Positions 10,001-18,785 are shown, counted from the first letter of the stretch. The stretch is DNA of 28,369 nucleotides from Schoenoplectus triqueter (GCA_964058805.1 CAXKVV010001607.1:1-28369), one strand, 5' to 3'. The notes: generated by a model from the sequence alone, not told the origin. Translations and numbers: made by a program.

Positions 10001-11471
10001 ACATGAGGTGGTTCAATTACCATTGAATCTTCAATTCTGCCTCCAATTGGGACCTTTAATTCCTCACTAACACTCTTATTTCTTAGGTTCCTCTCATGGT
10101 TGGCTGCCCCTACTTCTACGTAGAGCAAAATACCCTCATTGTTCACATTATGTAAAGCAGAAACTGGCACAGAGTCTAAGTGAAACATCATTCCTTCCGA
10201 ACAAGTCTGCAATGTCAATTGTAGTGTCTACTGTCAAGTCATACTAAATGAAGTTATGGAAATCAGAACTTCAAGAGTAGATAATTCCAAAAAAAAATTA
10301 CCTTAATAGCTTGCACAATGATCTCTCCCATAATCGGGAACAAAACAAGATGCTCGGCCACAATCTTTCCTGATCAAGATAGTATCACTTTTAGTTCAAA
10401 AATACTTATCTGAACCCAATAACTAAATAGATTGATTTTACAGCAACTTCACAAAATAATAACAATGAAGATGTAAATTAACTGAATGTTAATATCCAAA
10501 TATGATGTCATTTATTAGTGATATATAAGCAAAACTAAGGGGAAAACACAATATGCAGGAGTTGTGGCAATTCTGCATTCTACTTCTAAGGACACAAAGA
10601 AAGAGAGGTATTTTGGTAATTGAGGCTGTTTTATATGTTTGCTGGCTTGAGAGAAACAGGATCACTTTCCATCCAGATTGGGGGCCAACCAAAATCCAGT
10701 CAATCACTCTATGCAATTTGCATTTCTCAAGCATTTATATTCTAAGTATATGTCCATTGGATCCCAACTCTGTTATACAATCAATCCCCTTTGCATGTTT
10801 ACCAAGCTTCTCTAGTGCAAGTGAGCGCTACAAGGAGCTGGTTCCAGGACGTCTGAACTTGGAGGCTCCTTCCTCTGCCAGTAATCATGATTGAGCAGTT
10901 CGATGAAGCAGTTCTAGCATGCCAGTGGCCGTGTTCCTCTTCAATTTTGGCTTTTTGTTTTGTGATCACGTTTAGCTAGGACTGAAGGATTTTTCTTTTG
11001 ATGATGTATTAAATGGATGTACTGTACTTTTTGTTTCTTTAGTGATGATCTGATGATGATTTTAAGACTCTTGTAAATAATGAAAGCGGTGGTAGCTATG
11101 AGCATCACTTTTTTTTCAAAAATTTAAGGAAAAAAACAATGCGAAAAAGATATAACTTCTGATATATTAAGTATCAGGTTATAAGCTCTACACGTACAAA
11201 AAATTATTGAATGTAAGAGAAATAAACTGTCAAAACCACTACCAATGCATGATAGCTATATAACTTCATAGGACTAAGAAATCCTACCTTCGATGATTAG
11301 ACAGATAATTTCGAAAACCAAAAATAAGGTCGGCATACATAATGACTAGAGATTGAGAGGTGAAACCATACTTTTTAAAGATGCAATCGTGTCATCGGGA
11401 GAGGCCGCCACAATGAAACGAGTGTCGAGCGAGGTCTTGAGGAGAACCATGACATTACCCGACTTCGCCAT
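4006..11471 (-). CDS. Ubiquitin-like-domain protein with Lys/Glu-rich tail (six exons)
   Basis: Exons, in coding order: 11471-11372, 10369-10302, 10206-9840, 9408-9289, 8756-8571, 4268-4006. Every junction is GT-AG. Phases match throughout and the 1104 bases give 367 residues plus TGA. Residues 1-56 resemble ubiquitin: MVLLKT near the start matches its MQIFVKT strand, and [13 protein letters not shown] matches its PSDTIENVKAKI helix. No C-terminal Gly-Gly is seen at that domain's end, so conjugation is not implied. After a conserved-looking stretch (residues 57-90) the rest is hydrophilic, with basic clusters such as EKKKHRKNK and [10 protein letters not shown] that could act as nuclear signals. 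Near the end is an ordered-looking part ([19 protein letters not shown]). Role unknown; a nuclear or nucleolar adaptor is only inference. Intron 5 is 4.3 kb because of a LINE and two SINEs; intron 1 also carries LINE DNA. The C-terminus is probably truncated by a frameshift just before the TGA. Confidence 0.72.
4570..4614. repeat. Left target-site duplication of the RTE LINE
   Basis: The segment starts AGTTAACACCTT and ends TTTGTTGTAGGCCTTCTTT. The same order of blocks recurs at 8261-8297 on the far side of the LINE, with a shorter T-run and C for T in GGCC(C/T)TCTT. The duplication of about 40 bases appears to copy the tail of the minus-strand SINE plus its flank, so the SINE was there first. 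Confidence 0.6.
4752..4950 (+). repeat. Three 66-bp tandem units in the LINE 5' region
   Basis: Units step by exactly 66 bases: CTTAG in the first, second and third units is at 4764, 4830 and 4896. In the open frame they read as 22-residue repeats of the form [14 protein letters not shown]; the third unit is more diverged. GC content is well above the surrounding DNA. This may be a repeated 5' promoter or leader of the LINE, or a repeated N-terminal peptide. Confidence 0.8.
5050..5640 (+). pseudogene. LINE endonuclease domain remnant (APE type)
   Basis: Translated pieces in more than one frame show the usual order for an apurinic-type endonuclease of RTE LINEs: LCVQETKW (catalytic Glu in QETKW) near 5090, [13 protein letters not shown] near 5190-5230, [14 protein letters not shown] near 5290-5330, then EGDLNGHV (metal-site Asp, Asn) near 5415. 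A TGA stop at 5350-5352 and a TAG near 5614 break it. Confidence 0.8.
6370..7230 (+). pseudogene. LINE reverse transcriptase domain remnant
   Basis: Blocks in order: [26 protein letters not shown]-like and [20 protein letters not shown] near 6560-6660, [15 protein letters not shown] from 6728, [12 protein letters not shown] with the first catalytic Asp near 6800-6835, [11 protein letters not shown] at 6976-7008, and the catalytic FADD at 7069-7080. Frameshifts and stops at about 6458, 6581 and 6715 separate the blocks. Confidence 0.87.
8261..8297. repeat. Right target-site duplication of the RTE LINE
   Basis: This matches 4570-4614 in order (AGTTAACACC, T-run, TTGTTGTAGGCC, TCTT). A further copy of TTTGTTGTAGGCCCTCTTT is found at 8242-8260 as the last bases of the LINE itself, so this block is present three times. 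Confidence 0.6.
8271..8424 (-). mobile_element. tRNA-derived SINE, minus strand
   Basis: On the minus strand the unit carries an A-box-like stretch (GATGGTCAGTGCCGCTACTG, near 8373-8392) and a B-box GTTCAAATCCC (8349-8359). This is the internal RNA polymerase III promoter of tRNA-derived SINEs. It ends in a tail AACAACAAAAAAAAA at 8271-8286. Between B-box and tail is a short body of about 60 bases. The LINE's target duplication includes this tail. SINEs are copied by LINE machinery and encode no protein. Confidence 0.6.
8425..8550 (+). mobile_element. tRNA-derived SINE, plus strand
   Basis: It starts near the tRNA-like TATAGCAGCTGGTAGTGGCA (A-box at about 8429-8448), followed by a B-box GGGATCGAGCCCC at 8471-8483. 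It ends with CTTTTTTTCAAAAAAG and an A-run to 8550. It lies head to head with the previous SINE. Its tail ends only 20 bases from the exon 5 edge (8571) of the minus-strand gene, so it almost touches the donor site at 8565-8570. Confidence 0.62.
10532..11140 (+). mobile_element. 5'-truncated LINE tail in intron 1 of the minus-strand gene
   Basis: An open frame (10553-10894) reads [11 protein letters not shown], then [14 protein letters not shown]. This resembles the zinc-binding/C-terminal end of plant L1-type polyproteins, where W-x-ERN-x-R-x-F is common. About 220 bases of 3' UTR follow, ending in TTTTTTTTCAAAAA. Flanking A/G-rich stretches (10532-10552, AAACTAAGGGGAAAACACAAT; 11121-11140, AATTTAAGGAAAAAAACAAT) look like a diverged target duplication. 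The family call is inference from a short motif. Confidence 0.5.
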
Positions 11472-11556
11472 TTGATTGAAGTAGTTTTGAGGAGATGCGA
11501 CGGCAGGAGTTGCCAAGCACCTCTGTTTTCCCCAGGCAACAAGAAAAGGCGGCGCG

Positions 11557-11567
11557 AGGGTTTAGGG
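11557..11567 (-). promoter_or_regulatory. Telo-box (CCCTAAACCCT) upstream of the ubiquitin-like gene
   Basis: On the minus strand CCCTAAACCCT lies 86-96 bases before the ATG at 11471, in a short GC-rich stretch that contrasts with the AT-rich flank starting at about 11610. Telo-boxes are known in plant promoters and leaders of ribosomal and other growth-related genes. This fits a housekeeping promoter or 5' UTR, though activity is inferred. Confidence 0.5.
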
Positions 11568-11619
11568 TCTGCGCGGAACAAGGCAGTGTGAAATCGGAAA
11601 GGCCGGAGGCGCCTTTTTA

Positions 11620-12450
11620 ATCAACCTGATTATTAAACAAATCTACATCCTTTTTAAACTTTTAAGTTTTTTGTTTGAAATTGACCGTATCAGTATGATA
11701 TTAAAGAATGTAACTTCAAATTATATTTTTTATGACTTTTTCAGATTATATTTAAACGTTTCATTAGAATTTTTTTATCAAAAATATATCCCTTTTGAAG
11801 TTTACATTATTCATTAATAATATTTACTGATATTTTATTATATTATTTTATTTTTATATACATGATCTAAAAAAGAATTTGATTTATCATGTATAAAAAT
11901 ATTAAAATTATTTTTAAAATTTTTAATTATTAAAATTATTTTTTAATATATATAATGTACATTTATATTATTATAATATTTTTAATAATTAAAAAATAAA
12001 ATAAAATTATAATAATTTAAATATCATATGAACATATAATTAAACATCAAATGTAAGACAACATGAAAAATAAAACAATTTGAGAAATTCAGCAAAACTT
12101 TTTAATGAATTTAAATTTTAAACGAGTATAATTTTTAATAAAAAATTCTAATTTGAACATTTAAATACAATCCGAAAAGATTGTGAAAAGATATATATGT
12201 ATAATATAAAATTATGATTAAGTTAAAGAGTGTGAGTTTAAGTCACACCTTTAAATTTAAACTGAAAGACGTGAATTGAAGTCACGTCTTTTAATCTCAA
12301 TATGACACGATCAGTTATTAGATATGAAACTTGAGATTTAAAGGGTGTGAGTTGAACTTATCCTTAGACCATCTAGTAAATAATTTGATTTTAGACTATT
12401 AATGTAGATTTGTTCGGTAGACAGATTGTTCCGCTTTTTTTCAAGTTCAA
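11620..12450. other. AT-rich intergenic DNA with hairpins
   Basis: No coding potential seen. At 12225-12290 are two adjacent short hairpins: GTGTGA...TCACAC, and a perfect 9-base stem AAGACGTGA (12266-12274) with TCACGTCTT (12282-12290). A GGGTGTGAGTTGAACT variant follows near 12340. They may be terminal pieces of an unknown MITE. Confidence 0.45.
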
Positions 12451-12451
12451 G

Positions 12452-12887
12452 TAGGGGTATCAATTATTGACCCGACCCAATGGGTTAACCCGATCTAACC
12501 TGACCTGATATGACCCAAAAATAAATGGGTCAGGTATAAGTTTAATTTTTTTTTATCCAAATCTGATCGGGTCGGGTTCGGGTCAACCCGACTTGACCTG
12601 ATTAATTATATTATTTAAAGTAATTTTATGATTTATTACTAATTAAATCTTATATATATATATATTGATTAATTATAAATTAATTAATATTTAATTACTT
12701 AAAATAATATAAGAATAATTAATAAATATTTAATTATTCTACACGGATCGGGATCGACCCGTAATCCGATCGGGTCGGATATGAATTAAAGTTTTTTGAC
12801 CCGAATATAATCAGATTGAACTCAGATTGAGTCATAAAAATAATAAAATAATGATGACCCGAACCCGAACCTAGGTTGCTATACTCT
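12452..12887. mobile_element. hAT-like non-autonomous element built on GACCCG motifs
   Basis: The left end TAGGGGTATCAA and the right end (read from the other strand TAGAGTATAGCAA) are imperfect inverted repeats in the style of hAT ends. Just inside both are copies of GACCCGACCC or GAACCCGAACC in opposite orientation. The interior is AT-rich. No convincing 8-bp target duplication is seen, so the superfamily is tentative. Confidence 0.45.
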
Positions 12888-12914
12888 ATGTTTCCGCGTA
12901 AAAATTATATAAAA

Positions 12915-13060
12915 ATTGAACCGTCAGACTCATTAAATCTTCATGTCAATAATTTATCAGATTGAACCGTCAAATAATTTTTGAGTCAATAGTTTATCTG
13001 TTGAATCGTCGGATAATATACATAGTTTTATCGATCGAACCGTCGGATTAATCGGGTTGA
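12915..13060. repeat. Decayed minisatellite, about 35-43 bp unit
   Basis: Four spaced copies of (T/C)GAA(C/T)CGTC(G/A)(G/A)A occur at about 12919, 12963, 13003 and 13038. At least two are preceded by GTCAATA(A/G)TTTATC. Unit length drifts between about 35 and 43 bases. It directly follows the hAT-like element. Confidence 0.5.
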
Positions 13061-13960
13061 TTACTGATTTTTAAAATAATTATATATTCATCATATTTCA
13101 TAACATGAAAAATAATCACATCATTATATAATGTTTGTAAAAATCACGAATAGATATCTAACTATGTGGGATATTATTATATTATATATAAATTTAATTA
13201 TGAATTTTCTAAGATAAATAAGTTTAACTATTATTTTTGTGAACTATAGATATGATATTATTTAGAAGGATATAGTCATACAGCACTTAAAATATAAAAC
13301 TTCTAATTTACATATTGAGATAACATTTGTTAACTTATCAATATCGTTTTTTCGTAAAATTTTACACTGATTGTTTATTTTTAGTAACAGTTTTTTTTTT
13401 TATAAATTCTGATACTAATGAGTTAAAAATTTTAGTGTTAAATTTATATTTATACCATATACTATATACTATATTATAAAGAGGAGGCATCCGATAATAT
13501 TCAGCTGTTTTAGTATTTTTTAATGACTACTAGTATATTGTCCGTACTTTACAACGGATGCGTCACAAAAGCACGACCAAAGAGCATTTGGTGATACGGA
13601 GGCAGAAAAAAAAATTTAGTGGATTCTTCCAGAATGACACTTAAACTCTCCAAAATATTATCCTGATTCTGAAGAGTAAAGTTTTATTGTGTGTAGAAAG
13701 AGAAACAATAAGGGCTGGTATATCCTGGTTTTGTCAGGAAAAAAAAAAGAGAGAAAGGAGAAGAAAATAGATGTTAAGAAAACACAATTGAATCACAAAT
13801 AAACAAGTATGTTAATCTAAAGCACCGAGCTAATAGATGAAAAGAATTTTGGAGACTAATGAACCATAAATAAATATGTAGATCTCATCTGAGGCAGCCA
13901 AGGGCGTTTTTACTTTTAATTGCTCTAGTAATATCACTTATTTCTTTCAGCCCCGTCTGG
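13061..13960. other. AT-rich intergenic DNA, no gene seen
   Basis: Scanned on both strands. Only short A/T runs and isolated short open frames are present, with no family signature. Confidence 0.5.
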
Positions 13961-13965
13961 CCCAA

Positions 13966-14288
13966 ATCAGAGGTGGCAGAACCCGACCCGACTCGAGAAA
14001 TCTGTCAGATTCGTTCGGATCTGAATCCAATCCGAATCCGATCTGATTCAATTTTTTAAGAAAGTCAAATTGATTCGACCCGATCCGAACTCGACCCGAC
14101 CCGACCCGAGATCAAATGATCTTTAATCCAATCAAAATCTATCAACGATCTGAAAAAACACAATATATAAATTGACCCGATCCGACCCGACCCAACCCGA
14201 TTTCTTTTAAAAAATCAAACTGACCCGATCCGTCGGACCCAAACCCAAACCCGACCCGACCCGCCCGATTGCCACCTCAACCTCTGAT
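13966..14288. mobile_element. Second hAT-like element with CCCGACC arrays
   Basis: The left end ATCAGAGGTGGCA and the right end read in reverse (ATCAGAGGTTGAGGTGGCA) are inverted repeats differing by a short insertion. Next to both ends are runs of ACCCGACCCGA-type motifs, with further blocks in the middle (14075-14112, 14172-14205). GC content is high compared with the surroundings. No clear 8-bp duplication is visible outside the ends. Confidence 0.5.
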
Positions 14289-14368
14289 ATCAATCTGACA
14301 TGCATTAAAAAAACACAATTGAAAATCTAGACCGTTGTCCGCCCCTCCTAGATCGTCGTTCACCCCTC

Positions 14369-14449
14369 CTCTCCGCCATTGGCCCTCCTCTTCTCTCCGC
14401 CATTGGCCCTCCTCTTCTCTCCGCCATTGGCCCTCCTCTTCTCTCCGCC
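14369..14449. repeat. 24-bp tandem repeat, just over three copies
   Basis: CCGCCATTGGCCCTCCTCTT starts at 14373, 14397 and 14421, and a partial copy starts at 14445. On the minus strand the unit translates as RREEEGQW, giving a perfect 8-residue peptide repeat inside a 62-residue open frame. Copies are identical, so the expansion is recent. No gene context is evident. Confidence 0.85.
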
Positions 14450-14656
14450 TTCCTCTACTCTCCATTCTCCATTGATACTGACACGTTGTGGATTGAATCC
14501 GCTACTCACTATTCAATCAAACCTTCAGTATTTTGTCCAAAGCATAAAATGAAAACTTCTAAAATATATATATTATGAATGAAGCCAAATGCAATTCACA
14601 ATTATAGTACATTAAGCATGTAAAAACTAACTATTTAAATTTTCAGAAAGATGCAC

Positions 14657-15158
14657 CTGAACTTCACCTATCCTTTCAGGAAGTATCTTGCCTATCTCAA
14701 GCGAAACAAGCCTGCCAAATTCATGAAGCTTGCCCCCAAAAGCATCTCCAATTTGCCCTCTATGTTATTGCTCCTCGCTTTTCAGCAGGGACCTCTTCAG
14801 CAAGATTATAATATTTTTCACATTGACATTCAACAAAGATAGTGTGATTTTTAACTGAAACACTAATATAATTTCCTTCAAAATCAGCAACATATAAGGC
14901 ACTAATTGCAGGAAGGAGTGTTCTTTCTTGGTCGGTTTTTAGCTTGACACCTTCTGCTACAATGGATTGGTAACAATATAATATGCTTAAATAAAAGCGA
15001 ATTTTTTTCCAAGTAAAGTTGTAACTTCTTTTCTGTCTTAATGGTTATTGACCGGAGTTGGGGCTATTAGCTGGAACTCCTGTAGGAACTTCACTTATTG
15101 ATGGTCGTGGTGTTGGTGTAATGGAGAGCATCTTTGATTCAGATCCAAAAGCTGATGG
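14657..15158 (-). pseudogene. Unidentified two-exon gene fragment with a frameshift
   Basis: Minus strand. Exon a (15158-15053), after an acceptor TAG, reads PSAFGSESKMLSITPTPRPS and on to NS with one base left over, then a GT donor. Exon b (14953-14657), after an acceptor GCAG, continues in phase: EGVKLKTDQERTLLPAISAL, then VADFEGNYISVSVKNHTIFV, then EKYYNLAEEVPAEKRGAI. There it hits a TAG (about 14767) and continues in another frame as GDAFGGKLHEFGRLVSLEIG and KILPERIGEVQ to a CAG|GTGCAT donor. This is clearly coding-derived DNA, but I do not recognise the family. No upstream or downstream exons are seen, so it is likely a captured or left-behind piece of a gene. Confidence 0.55.
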
Positions 15159-15307
15159 CTATTTTTACACAAGTTTTATGTGCATTTCTATTAAAATGTT
15201 TCAATTCCAGCTGATAATAAATATTAATTGGTGCATCTATTTTCTATCAACTTGATTTGTGCCTCTTTTCGTGATTGGTTGTTAATAATATATAGAGAGA
15301 GAGGGGG

Positions 15308-15709
15308 TAGATTATTGTGAAAACATTTGTATTTTAGCCGATATGAAAACGGATCAAAAACTATATTTTTAAAATCTTAAAAATTTTAATTTATGATTTT
15401 CATTAAATTCTTCATAAAAAAACCTTATGAAATACAAAAATTTAAACATTTCGAGTATTTTAAGCTACTCTTTTGATTTTTTTTAAAAACAACCCTAATA
15501 ATAATAATAAATATTCAATGTTTATGTTGTTTTTTCAAAAATTCAAAAGAGTGGCTTAAAGAACTCAAAATACTCTAAATTTTTACATCCTACAAGTTTT
15601 TCATATGAAGAACTTAATAAAAATTATAAATTTTTTTTTAAGTTTTAAAATATATTTTTTTACGTGTGTGCATATTGGCTTAAATATAAATATTTTCCAC
15701 AATAATCTA
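15308..15709. mobile_element. Foldback MITE E0 (402 bp)
   Basis: The left end TAGATTATTGTGAAAACAT pairs with the right end, which reads TAGATTATTGTGGAAAATAT on the other strand. The arms run inward for most of the element with scattered mismatches. Centre: AATAATAATAAATATTCAATGTTT, split here as AATAATAATAAATATTC plus AATGTTT. The right flank is a pure TA run; the left has TATATAG and GA repeats. It is the most diverged of five adjacent elements. Confidence 0.7.
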
Positions 15710-15720
15710 TATATATATAT

Positions 15721-16125
15721 AGAGTAATGCTATGGTGCTTCGCGAAGCAAAAAAATTTTTGTGCTTCGCGTCCGTATCTCGAATTTAAAAGTTCAAACGG
15801 CCGATCCAAACCGTTGAACATCATCTTCATATTGAAATATCCTTGGAGATCAAATTTTATATTTTTTTGAATTTTTTTGATATTTTTTAGATGGGTACAA
15901 AGTTTGTTGATCTAAAGATTTCTGCACCATCAAAAACAAGCGACTTTGTACCCATCTAAAAAATATCAAAAAAATTGAAAAAAATATAAAATTTGATCTC
16001 CAAGGATATTTCAATATGAAGATGATGCTCAACGGTTTGGATTGGCCGTTTGAACTTTTAAATTCGAGATACGGACGCGAAGCACAAAAATTTTTTTGCT
16101 TCGCGAAGCACCATAGCATTACTCT
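15721..16125. mobile_element. Foldback MITE E1 (405 bp), GCTTCGCGAAGC ends
   Basis: The ends are AGAGTAATGCTATGGTGCTT. Just inside is the palindrome GCTTCGCGAAGC. The two arms of about 185 bases are nearly perfect reverse complements; I count about three mismatches. They enclose a unique loop of about 50 bases with TTTGTTGATCTAAAGATTTC. Flanks on both sides are (TA)n. The very good arm match suggests recent insertion or arm conversion. No coding capacity. Confidence 0.85.
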
Positions 16126-16137
16126 ATATATATATAT

Positions 16138-16547
16138 AAAGAGAGAGAGATAACTTATGATACTTTGCAAAGTAAAAAATTGTTATTATTTTGAGATGAA
16201 ATTTCATATCTCGATGTCTTAAATGGTCAATCTAAGTTGCTCAATAATTTCTTCATATCAAAATAATATAGGATATTAAATTTCATGATTTTTTGAGTTT
16301 TCTAACTATTTTTAAAATTATTTTTAAAAATAGCCCTGAAATAGGCTATTTTCTTATGTTAAACAAGGCTGTTTTTCAAAATAGTTTAAAGCTCAAAAAA
16401 TTATAAAATATTATATCCTACAAGATTTTGACATGAAAAAATTATTAAGCAATTTAAATTGATCATTTGAGATTTTGGGATATGAAATTTCACCCCGAAG
16501 CAATAACGGTTTTTTAGTTTGCAAAACACCATAAGCTATCTCTCTTT
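16138..16547. mobile_element. Foldback MITE E2 (about 410 bp), CTTTGCAAAG ends
   Basis: The left end AAAGAGAGAGAGATAACTTA pairs with the right end read in reverse (AAAGAGAGATAGCTTATGG). Next inside is CTTTGCAAAG on the left and a decayed TTTTGCAAAC on the right. Arms diverge by several mismatches. The core includes ATATCCTACAAG and GACATGAAAAA, related to the cores of E0 and E4. Confidence 0.7.
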
Positions 16548-16570
16548 CTATATATATATATATATATATA

Positions 16571-16964
16571 GAGTGATGCTATGGTGCTTCGCGAAGCAAA
16601 AAAAAATTGTGCTTCACGTCCGTATCTCGAGTTTAAAAGTTCAAACGGCCGATCCAAACCGTTGAACATCATCTTCATATTGAAATATCCTTGGAGATCA
16701 AATTTTATATTTTTTTGAATTTTTTTGATATTTTTTAGATGGGTACAAAATCGCTAGTTTTGGATGGTGCAGAAATCTTTAGATCAACAAACTTTGTACC
16801 CATTTAAAAAATAACAAAAAATTTCAAACAAATATAAAATTTGATCTCCAAAGATATTTCAATATGAAGATGATGTTCAACGGTTTGGATCGGCCGTTTG
16901 AACTTTTAAATTTGAGATACGGACGCGAAGCACAAATTTTTTTTGCTTCGCGAAGCACCATAGC

Positions 16965-16970
<6 letters not shown>
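16571..16970. mobile_element. Foldback MITE E3 (400 bp), second copy of the E1 family
   Basis: It has the same ends as E1 (GAGTGATGCTATGGTGCTTC) and the same GCTTCGCGAAGC palindromes and arms. The central loop is in the opposite orientation: GATGGTGCAGAAATCTTTAG here against its complement in E1. The two are therefore independent insertions, or one has flipped by recombination between its arms. Flanks are (TA)n. Confidence 0.85.
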
Positions 16971-17000
<30 letters not shown>

Positions 17001-17004
<4 letters not shown>

Positions 17005-17414
17005 TAAATCTACCGTGAGCTTAAGCTCACGGAAGACCTCCGTGAGCTTAGCTCAAAAAATATATCAAATGATCTCCAAATTTTGATTTTTCAATCTCAT
17101 TAAATTCTTCATATTGAAATCTCATGGGGTACAAAAATTTGGAACGTTTCAAATTTTCTAAGTCGCTCTTTTCAATTTTTGAAAATCAGCTCCAAAAATA
17201 ATAATAAAATATTCAATGTTTGTAAATTATTTTAAAAAATTGAAAAGAGCGACTTAGAAAACTCGAAACATCCCAAAATTTTGTACCCCATAAGATTTCA
17301 ATATGAAGAATTTAATGAGATTGAAAAATCAAAATTTGGAGATCATTTGATATATTTTTTGAGCTAAGCTCACGGAGGTCTTCCGTGAGCTTAAGCTCAC
17401 GGTAGATTTACTCT
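17001..17414. mobile_element. Foldback MITE E4 (414 bp), GTGAGCTTAAGCTCAC ends
   Basis: It starts AGAGTAAATCTACCGTGAGC and ends with its reverse complement. Each end carries the perfect palindrome CCGTGAGCTTAAGCTCACGG and a second CCGTGAGCTTAGCTC block. Arms of about 185 bases match with only a few differences. The core has AATAATAATAAAATATTC and CTTCATATTGAAATCT, related to the other elements. Flanked by long (TA)n on both sides. Confidence 0.85.
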
Positions 17415-17439
17415 ATATATATATATATATATATATTAC

Positions 17440-18785
17440 TTTAGAGAGTTTATACAGTTACAAACGCTATTTTGATAATTTCAATCCTATATCCTGTCTA
17501 ATTGTATGAAATAGCTGGTTGTTCTTAGGTCCCACATAATGGATGGGTTCTTTGCTAGTTTTTATAAAAATCCGACGCTAAAAATAGACGATCTGTGTCA
17601 ATTTTGATGTAATTCCGACACTATCTTAGATATCATCTGATTTGATAGTTAGACACTAATATAAAATGACACTCAATCTCCTTCTGAACTAGTGAACAAA
17701 GAGCAATAGACTAGCAGCCATCGTAAGCGCAACCACTGAGAACCGAAGGATTCCAGATCAAAGAGAGGACACTGTCGCGAACTGTGAACCTCTCTATTCT
17801 TAATCGTTGTAAAAATTTCAGAAAAAAAAAAGAGAACAGAAAACCACTTAAAAGGCGAAAATGTTACTCTCAATCGATTTCGATGTACAATTATTGTGCT
17901 AAAATTTCAGATATTGAATTCTATGAACTTTTTGGAACCACAACTGAGGTAAAAAAAATCTCTTCCGCGCGGCGCCCTCTGCAGATCTTGCTTCTAGCTC
18001 TCATCTTTTAAAAGTGAAGCGTACGACCTCCACAAATCACTAATTCGACGTGAAAAAAAATTATATTGGTTTTTAATAATTCTTCGGACTGCATGGGTTA
18101 CAGAAGATTAATAATTTGGATAAAAAAAAAATTGCACCTTGTGCTGGAGTGTGTTGTCATTTTGCTAGGCTGAAATATGGTGCAGAAAGAAAAGAGTCTG
18201 AGAGAAATTGTAACAAGATTGACGACAAAAAAAAAACGCAAGGATGAGGGGAAAAAGAAAATTGGCCTTTTGAAATAATAGGCTTGAAGATATATACATG
18301 AACGCCATTTTTTCTCTTTAGCAATTTGCTTCTTTTTCGACCTTTTCACTTAATTTTGAAGCGTCCTGCAGATTCACGTCAAACACGACATCAAATTTGG
18401 ATCCTAAATGAATGATGAAGCTAGAAAAATGATCAAGAATGGCCTAATTTTACAATATTTAATATTTATTAAATTGATTTTTTTCATATATATTATATAA
18501 AAAATTAATACGAGTTATCAAGAAAGAAATAAATTATATTATCTATATTTGTACTATATTATAAATTAAGAGCGTATAAACTAAATTTGTCCATTAATAT
18601 TATAAGATCATGTGTAAGACCAAAATATTCATATTTTAATTTACAATTGAGATAGATTGATTCTATAAAAATAACGGTTCATATATAAATATATAATTTA
18701 TTTATCATAAAATTAATGCTAGATATTTTACAATTTATTTATCATATTTAAATATAATTTATTTATCCTAATTCCTTTTGAACTA
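17440..18785. other. Intergenic DNA without a supported gene
   Basis: Short open frames at 17673-17873, 17784-18011 and 18098-18349 overlap on opposite strands and have no family features. CGACGCTAAAAATAGACGAT near 17572 resembles CACTA subterminal sequence and may belong with the terminus at 18959. The rest, from 18400, is AT-rich. Confidence 0.45.

Noticed and set aside
10489..10734. 81-residue minus-strand frame in intron 1
   Set aside because: Antisense to the LINE tail; not joined in phase to exons 1 or 2.
11375..11581. 68-residue minus-strand frame (MFRADPKPS...)
   Set aside because: Overlaps exon 1 in another frame; the MAKSGN frame continues in phase into exon 2 and matches ubiquitin.
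14651..15255. Plus-strand frames at 14651-14842 and 15058-15255
   Set aside because: The minus strand gives two exons that splice in phase with better protein character; the plus-strand frames are their shadows.
15850..16170. 106-residue frame
   Set aside because: Lies wholly within foldback element E1; an artefact of the inverted repeat.
17673..18349. Short frames on both strands (66-83 residues)
   Set aside because: Overlapping, no family signature, no splice partners.
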